From the NCBI GenBank assembly GCA_964576585.1, contig CAZNWO010000042.1:1-23477 (forward strand): a stretch of DNA of 23,477 nucleotides, read 5' to 3'. Below the pieces are notes generated by a model. That model had not been told where the DNA came from, made no database searches, and saw nothing but the letters and a program-made list of their open reading frames with translations. Source of the stretch: GCA-2730975 sp964576585 (GTDB lineage Bacteria > Verrucomicrobiota > Verrucomicrobiia > Opitutales > Seribacteraceae). The translations under genes and the position numbers were made by a program. This document shows, one piece after another, positions 22,650 through 23,477 of this stretch (position 1 is its first letter; the number at the start of each line of letters is the position of its first letter).

Positions 22650-23477
22650 TTAACTCTCGAGGGCTTCCCCACCTGCTTTCAACAATTGCAGGATTTTCTC
22701 TACGTCGTAGATGCAGCCACCCCAAGTCCCGCCACCGGCATTCTGCAGGGCGGCCCAAAGGCGAGTATCTTCCGGAAGGCGCGGATCGGCCGCTAGAGCA
22801 TCAGGTGCCGCACGGCGTTTAAGGATGGAGGTTCCTTCCTCAACACTCACTTCCTGGCCGTCCTCTCCCACGAAGTCGAGGCTGCCCTTGAGGTTGGATC
22901 CGTCGATCACAATGCGGACAAGGTCGCCATCCCTGAGTTTACCTATGGGTCCTCCTGCAAGAGCTTCGGGTCCGACATGCCCGATGCAGGCTCCTGTGCT
23001 TACGCCCGAAAACCTTGCGTCGGTAACCAAGGCAACCTCTTTGCCCCAAGAGAGATGCTTGAGGGCCAAGGTGATCTGGGCGACTTCCTCCATTCCCGTC
23101 CCCATTGGCCCTCGTCCGCACATCACCATAATGTCTCCCGGTTTGACTGGGGTGTCTACACGACCTTTCACGGCTTCGATCGCATCTGATTCAGAATAAA
23201 ACACTCGAGCCGGCCCCGTGTTCCGGTAAACGCCGTCGGCATCCAGTACCTCGGGCGAGATTGCGGTGCTCTTAATTACGGATCCTTCGGGGGCGAGGTT
23301 TCCAATGGGGAAGCAGACGGTGCTGGTTAGGCCTTCAACCCGAGCGCGTTCGGGATCAAGAATAACGTCATCGGGATTTATTCCGTCTTGTTCTTGAAGG
23401 ATTTCCCTGAATCTCCGACGTCGTTCCGAGTTTTCCCATTCGTTCAGGTTCTGTTCGAGGGTATTTCCCGTAACCGT
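22650..23477 (-). CDS. IlvD/Edd-family dehydratase, C-terminal part, probably sugar-acid (YjhG/YagF-like) type
   Basis: The frame is open to the window edge, so the N-terminal part with the iron-sulfur cysteines is outside; 275 residues are visible. Family landmarks are TVTGNTLEQNL at the edge, GNLAPEGSVIKSTAISP, TGPARVFYSE, GPMGTGMEEV, TDARFSGVSTGACIGHVGPEA and GGPIGKLRDGD. These belong to the superfamily of dihydroxy-acid dehydratase (IlvD), 6-phosphogluconate dehydratase and aldonate dehydratases. The tail reads RLPEDTRLWAALQNAGGGTWGGCIYDVEKI. It lacks the LAKYA-x-x-V-x-SA-type ending of canonical IlvD and, from memory, matches YjhG/YagF D-xylonate dehydratases. Branched-chain amino-acid synthesis is therefore less likely than sugar-acid catabolism. 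The third propeller gene follows 63 bases downstream. Confidence 0.87.
   Translation of the reverse strand, partial: TVTGNTLEQNLNEWENSERRRRFREILQEQDGINPDDVILDPERARVEGLTSTVCFPIGNLAPEGSVIKSTAISPEVLDADGVYRNTGPARVFYSESDAIEAVKGRVDTPVKPGDIMVMCGRGPMGTGMEEVAQITLALKHLSWGKEVALVTDARFSGVSTGACIGHVGPEALAGGPIGKLRDGDLVRIVIDGSNLKGSLDFVGEDGQEVSVEEGTSILKRRAAPDALAADPRLPEDTRLWAALQNAGGGTWGGCIYDVEKILQLLKAGGEALES

Noticed and set aside
22711..23199. A 162-codon plus-strand open frame opposite the IlvD-family gene
   Set aside because: It is antisense to strongly conserved dehydratase motifs and very rich in Pro and Ser, typical of shadow translation.
1..23477. CRISPR arrays, tRNA or rRNA genes, insertion sequences, integrases, riboswitches
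   Set aside because: Reading through the window showed no regularly spaced repeats, transposase-like proteins or recognisable RNA genes, and spacers are too short for most of these. A covariance-model search was not possible here.

Overview
The window looks like a chromosome segment from a member of the Planctomycetota-Verrucomicrobiota group, more likely Verrucomicrobiota. The main reason is gene content. It carries a DUF1501 protein, a PSCyt1/DUF1549/DUF1553 multidomain cytochrome-like protein, and three exported beta-propellers that open with a W-x-x-(F/W)-R-G-P motif; these families are concentrated in that group. Shine-Dalgarno sequences are mostly weak or absent and several starts are GTG. 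The taxonomic call is inference from families, not from a marker gene. I count 20 protein-coding genes, two of them cut by the window ends. I see no rRNA, tRNA, CRISPR array, insertion sequence or long repeat, and no gene-free stretch over about 110 bases.

Layout. Positions 1-2960 (+) hold the tail of a YeeZ-like NAD(P)-binding sugar-epimerase-type protein, ybaB/ebfC, recR, and an exported N-acetylmuramoyl-L-alanine amidase that starts three bases after recR. Positions 2978-10957 (-) are a run of six exported proteins. In transcription order they are a predicted secreted methyltransferase, an FRGP propeller, a 172-residue secreted protein, the PSCyt1/DUF1549/DUF1553 protein, a second FRGP propeller and a Tat-exported DUF1501 protein. 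The last three are tightly packed. Positions 11040-14711 (+) carry ispH, purB and a phosphofructokinase whose active-site residues predict pyrophosphate use.

Positions 14757-18067 (-) carry folA, a lysA-like PLP decarboxylase and a cystathionine gamma-synthase-like enzyme with a fungal-Str2-like N-terminal extension. The last two overlap by four bases (GTGA). Positions 18177-20684 (+) encode an 835-residue superfamily 2 helicase with a DEYQ box and a large C-terminal half that I do not recognise. Positions 20693-23477 (-) carry a small exported protein, a third propeller with a helical insert, and the C-terminal half of an IlvD/Edd-family dehydratase whose tail looks like the YjhG/YagF sugar-acid dehydratases rather than canonical IlvD.

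How the parts fit. Housekeeping genes (DNA repair, isoprenoid, purine, glycolysis, folate, amino-acid metabolism) are interleaved with exported proteins of unknown role. The most system-like unit is the minus-strand run at 2978-10957. The most unusual single proteins are the helicase, the Str2-like/lysA-like pair and the predicted exported methyltransferase. Nothing here is proven to be a new system; these are candidates.
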